Shown one piece after another: positions 31,394 to 40,962 of a stretch of 64,000 bases of DNA. The DNA lies in NCBI GenBank assembly GCA_028875075.1, contig JAPPGF010000007.1, positions 1 to 64,000 of the forward strand. Direction: 5' to 3'. The position numbers and the translations under genes are program-made. Every line of letters begins with the position of its first letter. Position 1 is the first letter of the stretch. The notes under the pieces are model-generated. The model did not search any database and had not been told where the DNA came from. It saw only the letters and a list, made by a program, of their open reading frames with translations. The stretch is from Gemmatimonadota bacterium (lineage in GTDB: Bacteria > Gemmatimonadota > Gemmatimonadetes > Longimicrobiales > Gaopeijiaceae).

Positions 31394-32541
31394 TTGGCGA
31401 GGGCGGGCGCCGCTCGGCCGGCCAGGACCTCGCGGTAGTAGGCCTCGTAGACGGGCACGACGCGCTTCGCCGAGAAGTGCCCGACAGCGATCTCGCGGGC
31501 GGCGGCACTCATTCGCCGCCACCTATTCCTGTCGGAGAGCACCGCAATGGCCGCGTCGCCCATCGCCTCCACATCCCCGACCGGGAACAAGTTCCCCGCT
31601 ATGCCCTCTGGGATCACCTCGACCAGCCCGCCTGTCCGTGTGGCGATCACCGGCGCGCCGCAGGCCATGGCCTCGAGGGCCGCCAAGCCGAACGATTCGC
31701 TTTGGCTCGGCAGCAGGAAGAGGTCACAGCACCGCAGCAGTTCGTCCACCGAATCATGCCTGCCCAGGAACACGACCTTGTCCTTCAACCCCAGTTCCTC
31801 GACGCGCGCGATCGCGAGCGGACGATCCGGTCCGTCCCCCACAAGGACGAGCCGGGCGCGTACGCTCCGTGCCAAGCGTGCGAACACGTCGACCACGTCG
31901 GTCACACGCTTCACGGCGCGAAAGTTCGAGACGTGCATCACGATCTTCTCACCGCCGGGGGCGAGCGTCCAACGATGGCATGGCTCTTTGTCGCGGTCGT
32001 AGCGCTCTGTGTTGACGAAATTCGGAATGACCCGGATCCGATCCTGCGGCACGCCGAAGTCACGAACCGTCTCGTCGCGTAGGTACTCCGATACGGCGGT
32101 GAGCCCCTGGGAGCGGAGGATCGAGAAGCCGGTGATCTTGTGGAACGAGGGATGGAGGCCCACCAGGGTGATGTCGGTGCCGTGGAGCGTCGTAACGATC
32201 GGGAGCTCGCGCTCCGGATACAGCATCTCGCGGGCGATCCATGCCGAGGTCGCGTGCGGAATCGCGTAGTGCACATGGATCAGGTCAAGCTCGCACTTGG
32301 CGGCGGTCTCGTGGATCGCCACCGCCAGCGCGAGCGTGAACGGCGCGTGCTCGAAGAGGGGATACTGCGCCATCTCCACCTCGTGATAGAACACGCGCTC
32401 ACGGAACCCGCTCAGCCGGAAGGGCACGGCATACGAAATGAAGTGGACCTCATGGCCCCGATCGGCCAGCATGAGTCCGAGCTCGGTGGCGACTGCCCCG
32501 GAGCCACCGTACGTCGGATAACAGGTGACGCCGATCTTCAC
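31390..32541 (-). CDS. bshA: N-acetyl-alpha-D-glucosaminyl L-malate synthase
   Basis: 383 residues, a GT4 glycosyltransferase that makes GlcNAc-malate in bacillithiol synthesis. KIGVTCYPTYGGSGAVATELG at the N-terminus, HVHYAIPHATSAWIARE, VTTLHGTDITLVG and LPSQSESFGLAALEAMACG are diagnostic of BshA rather than other GT4 enzymes. A GTG start overlaps the miaA stop by 4 bp. BshB and BshC are not in the window. Confidence 0.9.
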   Translation of the reverse strand: MKIGVTCYPTYGGSGAVATELGLMLADRGHEVHFISYAVPFRLSGFRERVFYHEVEMAQYPLFEHAPFTLALAVAIHETAAKCELDLIHVHYAIPHATSAWIAREMLYPERELPIVTTLHGTDITLVGLHPSFHKITGFSILRSQGLTAVSEYLRDETVRDFGVPQDRIRVIPNFVNTERYDRDKEPCHRWTLAPGGEKIVMHVSNFRAVKRVTDVVDVFARLARSVRARLVLVGDGPDRPLAIARVEELGLKDKVVFLGRHDSVDELLRCCDLFLLPSQSESFGLAALEAMACGAPVIATRTGGLVEVIPEGIAGNLFPVGDVEAMGDAAIAVLSDRNRWRRMSAAAREIAVGHFSAKRVVPVYEAYYREVLAGRAAPALAK

Positions 32542-33530
32542 GCGCCGGCTCCTCGGCCTGGAAAGTGCTTTCCACCCGTCCCAGCCAGCGTGGCGGCGCC
32601 GAACGCGCGCCGCCACGCCTCGACCACCCGATTCACCCGCTCCTCCATGGACGCCAGACCGTCCACCTCGACGACCTCCGGCGGCAGCTGGTTGCGGAAC
32701 CAGGTGGCCTGCCGGCGGGCGTACGCGCGAGTCGCGCGCTTGATCCGGGCGACGGCCTCCCGCCTGTCGATCCGCCCCGCCAGGAGCAGTGCCATCTCCC
32801 GATATCCCAGGCCGGTCATTCCAGGGGCTTCAGCTCCGCAGCCGCTGGCCAGCAGCCGTCGCACCTCGCTCTCGAGTCCGGCCGCGAACATAGCATCCAC
32901 ACGGGAGTCGATCCTCCGGTCCACCTCCTCGCGAGGAAGCTTGACTGACACGGTCACTCCCGTGAGTGGCGCTACCTCGGCCGGCATGTTGCGGTGCCAC
33001 CAAGAGAGCGGGCGACCCGTCAGCAGAGCCACTTCCAAGGTGCGGCAAAGACGCTGCGGGCCGCCCTCGGCAGCCAACTCCGCACGTTCGGGGTCGAGTG
33101 CCCGCGCCCATCGCGCCAGCTCGGCGAGCTCGCGCCCCGCGAGCCAACGACGGAGCGCTCGGCGGCGCGTCGGCTCAAGAGGCGGCTCGCGGAAGAGCGG
33201 CGCCGTCAACGCCCGGAGGAAGAACCCGGTTCCACCTACCAGGACGGGGACGCGTCCGCGCCCTTGAATATCCCCGATCCAGCCGCGGGCATCCCGCGCG
33301 AAGCGGCCGACCGAGTAGGTCTGATCGGGCGACAGGAGATCGAGACCGTGGTGTGGCACGCCGCATCGCTCCCCCAGGGGCAGCTTGGCGGTGCCGATGT
33401 CCATCCCGCGGTAGACCTGCCTCGAGTCGAGCGAAACCACTTCGCCATCGAGCCGAATCGCCACCGCGACGGCTAGGTCGCTCTTGCCCGACGCGGTGGG
33501 CCCCAAGAGAGCGAGGAACGCAGGGGACAC
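32538..33530 (-). CDS. miaA: tRNA dimethylallyltransferase
   Basis: About 330 residues; it prenylates A37 of tRNAs reading UNN codons. P-loop LGPTASGKSDLAVAVA, then VSLDSRQVYRGMDIGTAKL, DLLSPDQTYSVGRFARDA, VPVLVGGTGFFLRAL and RATRAYARRQATWFRNQ. GTG start. Gene order mutL-miaA on the same strand is widespread. Confidence 0.95.
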   Translation of the reverse strand: MSPAFLALLGPTASGKSDLAVAVAIRLDGEVVSLDSRQVYRGMDIGTAKLPLGERCGVPHHGLDLLSPDQTYSVGRFARDARGWIGDIQGRGRVPVLVGGTGFFLRALTAPLFREPPLEPTRRRALRRWLAGRELAELARWARALDPERAELAAEGGPQRLCRTLEVALLTGRPLSWWHRNMPAEVAPLTGVTVSVKLPREEVDRRIDSRVDAMFAAGLESEVRRLLASGCGAEAPGMTGLGYREMALLLAGRIDRREAVARIKRATRAYARRQATWFRNQLPPEVVEVDGLASMEERVNRVVEAWRRAFGAATLAGTGGKHFPGRGAGA

Positions 33531-33560
33531 GGCCTCACGCGCGGCTGGCTAAGGAAGCGC

Positions 33561-35351
33561 TCACCGCCCGAATTTCCGTGCCAGCTCCGCGGCCGAGAGA
33601 CGCACCACCGTAGGCCTGCCGTGCACATCGTGCCAAGGCAACTCGGTCGCGAACAACGCGTCGAACAGCTCCGTCATCTCCTCGTCCGAGAGCCGCTGCC
33701 CCGCCTTGATGGCCGCCTTGCAAGCGAACGTCTTGCCGATTCGCTCGTGCTGGTTGCGCGCCGAACGCACCAGTTCGGAGCCGTGCGTGAGCTCGGCGAT
33801 CATCTCGCGGAGACATCGCTCCGCGTCAAACCACGGATGCGGATCGGGGACCGCGCGTACGATCACCGCGTCCCCGCCGAAACCCTCCACCTCGAAGCCC
33901 GCGCGCTCGAGGATACCAGCGAGTGCATCCACCTGCTCGTATTCGGGACGCGGCAGTTGCAGGGTTATCGGGAAAAGAAGCCGCTGGCCGGGTTGTCCGT
34001 TGTCGTCGAACGCGCGCATCATGCGCTCGAACAGCACGCGCTCGTGTGCGGAGTGCTGGTCGATGATCAGCATCCCGTCGCGTGCTTCTGCCACGATGTA
34101 GGTGTGATGCAACTGGAAGAGCCGGGGATAATCCTCCCCGGCGTGCCTGGGGAAAGGCACTTCCTGATCGTCGGACGGCGCCGGTGAGGCCGGGGCAGGA
34201 ACGAACAACGCGGTTTGCGCACCGGGTGGCTCCTTCGTTCGCAAGCGTGTGCGCTCCGAGGTCTTCCCTGCGGTCATAGGAGGCGGCGCCGGGACTTGGT
34301 CGAACGAGGCGGAGCTGGCGACACCGGCCAGCGCCGAGCGCACACCCGCTTCGACCGCAGCCTCGACGGCGGCAGTGTCGCGGAAGCGTACCGCCGCCTT
34401 CGACGGATGCACGTTGACGTCGACCGAACCCGTCGGAACGAGAAGCTCGAGGAACAGCCATGGTCGCATGCCAGGAGCCACGGTCGAGCGGTAAGCATCG
34501 TCGGCGGCGCGGACGAGGCCTGGATTCTTGAAGGGTCTGCCGTTCACGAGCAGATGCACACGCCGCAGGCCCGGCCGCACGGCGTCGGGGCGCTGAACGA
34601 GGCCGCGCAGCTCCACACCACCCCCGCCGCTCCCCGCTTCGATCAGGAGCTCGACCGGCAGGAGCGTTGTGGCCGTATCCACACCCCATACCGCCGTGAT
34701 CCGCTCGGGCAAGTCACGCGCCGGCGGCAGATCGACGAGCGGCCGACCATCCGATGACAGCGCGAACCCGACGCTCGGCTTCGCTAGCGCGAGCCCGATC
34801 ACGACGTCGCTGACTCTGCGTGCCTCCGTGCTCACCGAGCGAAGAAAGCACGCACGCGCCGGCGCGTTGAAGAAGAGCGCGCGCACCTCGACCGTGGTTC
34901 CCGGCTGGCGCGCGTGGTCATCCACCGCGGTCACCCGTCCCCCCTCCACACGCACCCGGGTCCCGACTCCCTTGAGCCCGCCCGGAGCTTCCAGAGGCCC
35001 GGCATGAGCGGTCTCCAGCGCGAGCCGTGACACGGCGGCGATCGAGGGGAGCGCCTCGCCCCGAAAGCCGAAGCTCGCCACCCGCCTCAGGTCCTCCGCG
35101 CTCTTGATCTTGCTGGTAGCGTGGCGGTCAAGGCAGGCCACGGCATCCTCACGGCTCATGCCGTGGCCGTCGTCGGTCACTCGCACCAGCCGCTTGCCGC
35201 CACCTTGGATGACCACCTCAATGCGCCGCGCACCCGCGTCCAGCGCGTTCTCGATCAATTCCTTGACCAGCGACGCCGGTCGCTCCACCACCTCGCCGGC
35301 GGCGATCTGGTTGGCTACAAGGTCCGGGAGCACCTCAATCGTACGCGCCAT
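33561..35351 (-). CDS. mutL: DNA mismatch repair protein MutL
   Basis: 596 residues. GHKL ATPase motifs: NQIAAGEVVERPASLVKELI, ENALDAGA, DDGHGM and TSKIKSAEDL, then FGFRGEALPSI. The C-terminal dimerisation domain carries IIDQHSAHERVLFE, matching the DQHA(x)2E(x)4E endonuclease motif with Ala replaced by Ser, and HDVHGRPTVV at the end. It is thus probably a nicking MutL, as in bacteria without MutH. mutS is not in the window. Confidence 0.95.
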   Translation of the reverse strand: MARTIEVLPDLVANQIAAGEVVERPASLVKELIENALDAGARRIEVVIQGGGKRLVRVTDDGHGMSREDAVACLDRHATSKIKSAEDLRRVASFGFRGEALPSIAAVSRLALETAHAGPLEAPGGLKGVGTRVRVEGGRVTAVDDHARQPGTTVEVRALFFNAPARACFLRSVSTEARRVSDVVIGLALAKPSVGFALSSDGRPLVDLPPARDLPERITAVWGVDTATTLLPVELLIEAGSGGGGVELRGLVQRPDAVRPGLRRVHLLVNGRPFKNPGLVRAADDAYRSTVAPGMRPWLFLELLVPTGSVDVNVHPSKAAVRFRDTAAVEAAVEAGVRSALAGVASSASFDQVPAPPPMTAGKTSERTRLRTKEPPGAQTALFVPAPASPAPSDDQEVPFPRHAGEDYPRLFQLHHTYIVAEARDGMLIIDQHSAHERVLFERMMRAFDDNGQPGQRLLFPITLQLPRPEYEQVDALAGILERAGFEVEGFGGDAVIVRAVPDPHPWFDAERCLREMIAELTHGSELVRSARNQHERIGKTFACKAAIKAGQRLSDEEMTELFDALFATELPWHDVHGRPTVVRLSAAELARKFGR

Positions 35352-35364
35352 TCTTCGCTAGACC

Positions 35365-36126
35365 TCAGATGCCGAACAGCCGACGGGCGTTCGTCGAGGT
35401 GTAGGCTGCCACCTCGTCGATCGGCTCGCCACGCAGCCGCGCGACCGCCTCGGCCACCCGGACAACGTACCCCGGTTCGTTACGCTTCCCTCGATGCGGG
35501 ACGGGCGCCAGAAACGGGGAGTCGGTCTCCACCAGAAGACGCTCACGCGGCACGGTTCGCAGGAGGCCGTGGCCCCGGAAGCTGGGGAATGTCACGATAC
35601 CGGCGAAGGATATGTACCACCCAGCGTCCAGCCCGACTTCCAACAGCTCCCTTCCACCGCTGAAACAGTGCAGTACGCCGATGACCCGTCCTTGATATTC
35701 TCGAATCATGTGCGCCACGTCGGCATCCGCTTCCCGAGCATGCACCACGACCGGGAGGCTCAATTCAGCGGCCAACTCGAGTTGCGTTCGGAACACGGCT
35801 CGCTGCGCGTTGCGCGGGGCGTGATCGTAGTGGAAGTCGAGACCGCACTCTCCTACTGCCCGGAGACGAGGCTCAGAGCGCAGAGCATGACGTAGCCGTT
35901 CGAATGCCTCCGCTGACCCTCGCCCGGCCTCGTGCGGATGGACTCCCGCGGTGCCCCATACCTCGGGATGCTCGCCCGCCAGCCGCACAATGTCCACGAG
36001 ATCGGCCGCATCCGAGCAGATACTCACGACGCCGACCACACCGGCCGCGCGGGCGCGGGCGACGGTTCCCGCCCGGTCTCCCTCGAAGGCGCGGTCGGTC
36101 AGATGACAGTGGCTATCTATGTACAT
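35365..36126 (-). CDS. tatD: TatD family metal-dependent hydrolase
   Basis: 253 residues, TIM-barrel metallohydrolase: YIDSHCHLTD (first metal site), GVHPHEAG, VGECGLDFHYDHAP, LPVVVHAREADAD, GVLHCFSGG and VETDSPFLAP. It probably acts as a 3'-5' DNA exonuclease/deacylase of the TatD group. It lies 13 bp after mutL, so co-transcription with the DNA repair gene is likely. Confidence 0.93.
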   Translation of the reverse strand: MYIDSHCHLTDRAFEGDRAGTVARARAAGVVGVVSICSDAADLVDIVRLAGEHPEVWGTAGVHPHEAGRGSAEAFERLRHALRSEPRLRAVGECGLDFHYDHAPRNAQRAVFRTQLELAAELSLPVVVHAREADADVAHMIREYQGRVIGVLHCFSGGRELLEVGLDAGWYISFAGIVTFPSFRGHGLLRTVPRERLLVETDSPFLAPVPHRGKRNEPGYVVRVAEAVARLRGEPIDEVAAYTSTNARRLFGI

Positions 36127-36190
36127 GGCTGCCCGGGGGCTGCCTGTGCGGCGCGCGACGAGTCGCCGATCCCGGCCCGGAGGAAATCGG

Positions 36191-37147
36191 TTAGACGGTG
36201 GCGGGCTCTGGTCGCTGACGGTGTTCGGACGCGCCCCTCTCGCTCCAACGCCTCTGGATCTCGATGAGCGCAGGAGCCGCGATCCAGAGCGACGAGTACG
36301 TACCGAGGACGATTCCGAGGAACATGATCATGGAAAAGTCCCGTAGCACCAAAGGCCCGAGCAATAGCAGGGCAATCAGAGCTGCAAGCGTCGAGAGACT
36401 GGTCATCAACGTCCGTGGCAGCGTCTCGTTGAGCGAGCGGTTGATCAATACCGCAGGCTCGATCTTCCGTGCGCCTTTGGCGTGCATGTTCTCCCGGATC
36501 CGGTCAAAGACGACGATGGTGTCGTTCAGCGAGTACCCCACGATCGTCAGAATCGCCGCGATCGTCGGCAGCTGCATCTCGACGCGGAAGGCTGCGATGA
36601 ACGAGAGCGTGAGCATGATGTCGTGGACTGTCGCGATCACAGCCGCCAGGCCGAATCGGAACTCGAACCGGAACGCCAAGTAGGTCAGAGTCAGAACGAA
36701 CGAGAGCAGAATCGCCAACAGAGCCTTGCGCTGCAGCTCCGCACCTACGGTCGGACCCACCAGTTCGGTGCGTACGACGTCGAATCCATCTTCCCCGTAC
36801 GCAGCCGCGAGCTGTAGCTCCACGCGCTGGCTCACGTCCTCGACGTCGGCTTCTTCCTCGAGCGGGAGTCGTATCACGAAATCGTCTTCTTGCCCAAATC
36901 TTGTCACACCGACGGTCTCGCCGTCCCCGAGGGACGCGCGCACGTCGTTGGCGGTCGTGGGTTGGCGGAACTCTACTTGGACTAGCGTGCCACCCGTGAA
37001 GTCCACGCCGTAGTTCAGCCAGGAGCCGAGCTGCACGACATTGACGATCATCGCGATGATCCCGACCGTCGCGATGCTGCCCGATACCACGTACGCCCTA
37101 CGGCGGTGTGCAAGGAACTGGAAGTCGGCCTTTGTGAAGAATCTCAT
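36191..37147 (-). CDS. secF: Protein translocase subunit SecF
   Basis: 318 residues, six transmembrane segments. It begins FLAHRRRAYVVSGSIATVG, then LNYGVDFTGGTLVQVEF (the D/G-rich signature), with the late RND-like helices TIAAILTIVGYSLNDTIVVFDRIREN and SLNETLPRTLMTSLSTL. With SecD it uses the proton gradient to pull exported proteins through SecYEG. It lies 23 bp after secD. Confidence 0.95.
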   Translation of the reverse strand: MRFFTKADFQFLAHRRRAYVVSGSIATVGIIAMIVNVVQLGSWLNYGVDFTGGTLVQVEFRQPTTANDVRASLGDGETVGVTRFGQEDDFVIRLPLEEEADVEDVSQRVELQLAAAYGEDGFDVVRTELVGPTVGAELQRKALLAILLSFVLTLTYLAFRFEFRFGLAAVIATVHDIMLTLSFIAAFRVEMQLPTIAAILTIVGYSLNDTIVVFDRIRENMHAKGARKIEPAVLINRSLNETLPRTLMTSLSTLAALIALLLLGPLVLRDFSMIMFLGIVLGTYSSLWIAAPALIEIQRRWSERGASEHRQRPEPATV

Positions 37148-37170
37148 GTCGGGAAGCGGGCCATGGAGTC

Positions 37171-38811
37171 CTAGATGCTGATCGGGTCGGACGCTTTGCG
37201 GCCCGACAGATAGATCAGGAAGAGGGTACGAGTGACGTAGATCGCCGTGAAGAAGGAGGCGACGATCCCGATCGACAACGTGACCGCGAACCCCCGTACC
37301 GGCCCGGTGCCGAACTGGAAGAGGATCAAGGCCGTGATCAGCGTAGTCAGGTTGGCGTCGACGATCGCGGAGAGAGCGTGCGCAAACCCCTCGTCCGCCG
37401 CCGTGCGGGTCGCACGGCCTGCATCGAGCTCCTCACGGATACGTTCAAAGATGAGGACGTTGGAGTCCACCGCCATTCCCACGCTCAGGATGAACCCGGC
37501 GATGCCCGGCAGCGTGAGCGTCGCGCCCAGGCCGGCGAGCGCGCCTAACATGACCAACATGTAGAAACTGAGTGCCACGACTGCCAAGATCCCCGCCACC
37601 CGATAGAACACCATCATGAGCCCGACTACGCCGACCAGTCCGATCAAGCCTGCGATCGTCCCCTGGCGAACGGAGTCCTGGCCGAGGGAAGGCCCCACCG
37701 TGCGTTCCTCCATGACCCGCAGCGGCGCCGGAAGCGCGCCCGCCCGCAGCACCAGCGCCAAATCACGCGCCTCTTCCAACGGCGCCCCTCCGAGATCGAT
37801 TTGTCCGCGTGACGCGATGCGGTCCCTGACCACAGGCGCACTCATGACCTCGTCATCAAGCACAATCGCCAGGAAGTCGCCGATGTGCTGTCCGGTGAAC
37901 TGCGAGAAGCGACGCCCGCCGGCCCTCGATAGCTCGAACTGGACCTGGCTTTGGTTGAACTGGGGATCACGGCCAGCCACGGCATCCTCCAGATCCTCCC
38001 CAGTCATGAACGGCTCGCGCTCAAGAACGTAGAGTCGGCGGTACGTACGCGCTCCCACCCCGACCGGTTGACTCTGGAGATGGAGCGAAACATCACGCGG
38101 GAGCGCGCGTTGCACCTCTGGCAGCCCGAGGAAGCGCTGCAGCGCGGGTATGTCCTCCGTAGAGACCAGATAGGTCCCTTCGGTATCTCCCACGTTGAGA
38201 AGCGCCGTGAACGGCCGGCGACTGGGCACCGAATCCTCGGGCTGGGCGGCAGCACTATCCCGCGAGTCCTCTCCCATGCTCTCGACGCCCGCAGTATCAA
38301 CTCCGGAGAAGAGCAGCTCCTCGATGAGGGGGCCGCTCTGTGTCGTCACAGTTCCCGTGTCGCCTTCCAGCCCTAGCGTGTGCAGTTCCTCGTCGCTCAG
38401 CGTAGCAAGTACAGCGCGGTCGACGCGGGACAATTGGGCCGCGATCTCGGTGGTTGGAAGTACCAGCTTGAACTGGAGGAACGCCGCCTGATTGAGAATG
38501 CTCTTCGCGCGGTCCTCGTCGGTGATGCCGGCAAGCTGCACGATCAAGCGATCGCTCCCGGCCTTTTGGATCAACGGCTCCTCGACGCCCAGCTCATCCA
38601 CTCGGGTGCGTATGATCCGCTCCGCCCGGTCGATGGCGTCCGCCCTAGCCTCGGCCGTGAGCTCACCCTGGGGATCGTCGACCTCCAGCGCCAAGTGCAT
38701 GCCACCCTGCAGATCGAGTCCCTGCTTCAGTCCCCGGCTGTAAAGCTGCCAGAGGGAGACGCCTAGAACAGCGAAGATGACGACGATTCGGCCGCGCAGC
38801 GAAGAGAGCAT
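37171..38811 (-). CDS. secD: Protein translocase subunit SecD
   Basis: About 546 residues. One N-terminal transmembrane helix, LKQGLDLQGGMHLALEV, the P1 domain (ADAIDRAERIIRTRVDELGVEEPLIQ in pieces), an acidic insert (about residues 180-200), and five C-terminal helices with LPGIAGFILSVGMAVDSNVLIFERIREEL and the final SIGIVASFFTAIYVTRTLF. The ATG at 38811 gives the normal N-terminus; the frame is open upstream to 38880. Confidence 0.95.
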   Translation of the reverse strand: MLSSLRGRIVVIFAVLGVSLWQLYSRGLKQGLDLQGGMHLALEVDDPQGELTAEARADAIDRAERIIRTRVDELGVEEPLIQKAGSDRLIVQLAGITDEDRAKSILNQAAFLQFKLVLPTTEIAAQLSRVDRAVLATLSDEELHTLGLEGDTGTVTTQSGPLIEELLFSGVDTAGVESMGEDSRDSAAAQPEDSVPSRRPFTALLNVGDTEGTYLVSTEDIPALQRFLGLPEVQRALPRDVSLHLQSQPVGVGARTYRRLYVLEREPFMTGEDLEDAVAGRDPQFNQSQVQFELSRAGGRRFSQFTGQHIGDFLAIVLDDEVMSAPVVRDRIASRGQIDLGGAPLEEARDLALVLRAGALPAPLRVMEERTVGPSLGQDSVRQGTIAGLIGLVGVVGLMMVFYRVAGILAVVALSFYMLVMLGALAGLGATLTLPGIAGFILSVGMAVDSNVLIFERIREELDAGRATRTAADEGFAHALSAIVDANLTTLITALILFQFGTGPVRGFAVTLSIGIVASFFTAIYVTRTLFLIYLSGRKASDPISI

Positions 38812-38951
38812 GATACGAAGGTCCCGAGAGGTAGGCCGGGGCGCCCGCCCCGGGGCGGGGCGCGAGCCCATAAGTTTCACCCGGGCGTGGGTCGGGTGTC
38901 AATCGAGCGGAGTCGCCGGTGGTGGCGCGGTCCTTGTCGCAACGGGCCTCT

Positions 38952-40634
38952 TCACCACGAATCGAGGTGCCTGCCCAACACTTCTGTTCCTGCTACGCCG
39001 CAGACCAATACGAGGCGGTCACCGGCCTCCAGCACGAGATCGGGCTGCGGACCGAGCATGTGCTCCTGCCGCAGAACCGCGATGATGTTCGTGTCATCGC
39101 CAGCCAAGCCGCGTCCGCTCTGGGCGATCGTGCTCCCCACGAACGGGCTGTCCGCCCGGAGAATGCCCACCAACAGCTTGCGTCCCTCACCGATGTCGAC
39201 GGCCACGCCCGACCGCAATAGCGACAAGAGATCCAGGTTACCGAGCTTCTCAAGACGCGTGAGGCGCTGTTCGCGCAGGATCCGGAGCGCGATCTTGAGG
39301 TGCTCCGTGTGGTGCGCGGGCGATTCGCCCCGACTTCCCACCTGAGCTTCGTAGATGCTCCGGCACCGGATCGACGACGCGATGTGGCGCTGCACCAAGT
39401 AGCTCACGAGCACCCCGAGCGCCGACGGAACGAGGAGCGTGTACCCGCCGGTCATTTCCACGACCATCATCATGGCCGCGAACGGCACGTGCGCGGCACC
39501 GGCGAAGACAGCGGCCATCCCCACCACGACGAACGGCGCGGCGGTGAGATCCGCTACAGCGGCACACGCTCCGCCAAGCATTGCGCCCACGAACAGACTA
39601 GGGGCAAAGACGCCACCCGACCCTCCCGAGGCAATGCTGAAGCTCATCGACCCGATCTTCGCTGCAGCCAGCGCGAGGACAAGGCCGAGGGTGAGCTGTC
39701 CGTCTATGGCACTCTGTATCCAGCCGTATCCGCCGCCGAGAATCTGCGGTAGGGCGAGCGCCACGAGCCCCGTAAGCAGCCCCCCGATAGCGGGCTTGAG
39801 CACCGGATGCGCCCTGAGGCGCTGGAAGCCGTCACGGACGCGATAGAAGACGAGCGGCAAGACAGCGGCGACGAGGCCGGCCGAGACACCGAGAACCGCA
39901 TACCACGCGTAGTCAAGCGGGCTCCCGAGGATCAGGTCCTGTTCATTCACGAGGAAAAGCGGCCCGAATCCGGTCACCAACCCACTCAGGGCGTAAGCGA
40001 CGATCGCCGCGAGGGTCGCGTACACCAGCGCGCCCGCCTCGAACTCCATGTCGGCGTACAGCACCTCGACAGCGAACAGCGCCGCCCCGATCGGGGAGCG
40101 GAAGATCGCGGAGATGCCGGCAGCCGCGCCCAAAAGCAGATAGAGTCGGCGATAGTCCTCGTTGCGACCCGTCAGGTCGGCGTACCAAGCACCGACCGCG
40201 GCCATCGCCTGCGCGATCGGCCCCTCACGGCCAGCCGACCCGCCGGAGCCGATCGTGAGCGCCGACGCCAGCAGCTTCACCGGGGCGACACGCAGGCGCA
40301 TACTGCCACCCTCGCGGTGGAACGACCTCGCCACGGCGTCCGTTCCGTGTCCTTGGGCCTCCGGTGACAACCAGTTCGTGATGAACCCTACGATCAGGCC
40401 CCCGAGGGCCGTGACCAGTGGGATCAGCCAGAGTCCGTAGGGCCCGACGGTCTCCGCCGAAGTATCGCCCTCGGTGGGGAGGCCGGGAGGCCGATAACCG
40501 GCGATCCCCGACAGCAGGAGCTCAGTCGACCAATGGACAGCGGCGTTGAAGAGCCACACCAGTACGGCTCCCGTGACACCAAGTAGAACGGTGTCCAGGA
40601 TGAGGCGTCTTTGATCGGACTTGTCGAGCGCCAC
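38952..40634 (-). CDS. ClC-family chloride channel/antiporter with TrkA-C domain
   Basis: 560 residues. The membrane part has the ClC selectivity motifs GSGGSAGREGPIAQ (with the gating Glu), then GSMSFSIASGGSGGVFAPSLFVGAMLGG and VPFAAMMMVVEMTGG. After residue about 470 a TrkA-C (RCK_C) domain (VAVDIGEGRKLLVGILRADSPFVGSTIAQ in pieces) suggests ligand control. Retaining the gating Glu fits either channel or H+/Cl- exchange. GTG start. Confidence 0.88.
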   Translation of the reverse strand: MALDKSDQRRLILDTVLLGVTGAVLVWLFNAAVHWSTELLLSGIAGYRPPGLPTEGDTSAETVGPYGLWLIPLVTALGGLIVGFITNWLSPEAQGHGTDAVARSFHREGGSMRLRVAPVKLLASALTIGSGGSAGREGPIAQAMAAVGAWYADLTGRNEDYRRLYLLLGAAAGISAIFRSPIGAALFAVEVLYADMEFEAGALVYATLAAIVAYALSGLVTGFGPLFLVNEQDLILGSPLDYAWYAVLGVSAGLVAAVLPLVFYRVRDGFQRLRAHPVLKPAIGGLLTGLVALALPQILGGGYGWIQSAIDGQLTLGLVLALAAAKIGSMSFSIASGGSGGVFAPSLFVGAMLGGACAAVADLTAAPFVVVGMAAVFAGAAHVPFAAMMMVVEMTGGYTLLVPSALGVLVSYLVQRHIASSIRCRSIYEAQVGSRGESPAHHTEHLKIALRILREQRLTRLEKLGNLDLLSLLRSGVAVDIGEGRKLLVGILRADSPFVGSTIAQSGRGLAGDDTNIIAVLRQEHMLGPQPDLVLEAGDRLVLVCGVAGTEVLGRHLDSW

Positions 40635-40962
40635 GGTCAGGACGGCGAAGTCGGGCTCGCAGGACTAGACACGAGCCGCCGACATGGGGGAAGAGACAGA
40701 AGCTTGAACCCCGCCGACTCGGACTGACAGGTACATCCAAGGCATCGTGCGCCGGGGCGTTGCCGGTGAGTTCCGAGGATGGGTCGTCCAGCCGGGAACG
40801 CCAGCCTGTCGCTCCACCTGACACTCCTTCCGAGTCCGCCCTTTGAGTGGTTCTATTGTCCGCCTCCCGCGTGATCCGCTCCACCCTCGCGGCGTCTCAC
40901 GCGCACTGACCTGGATGCGCGAGCCGTCCGGGCTGAACTAGTCCTGTGGCTCCTCCGCTCCA
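40635..40962. other. Intergenic region, no gene seen
   Basis: About 330 bp between the ClC gene start and the flavodoxin-like gene stop. Apparent open frames have no recognisable features. It should contain the ClC promoter, but no convincing -35/-10 pair was found. Confidence 0.4.
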
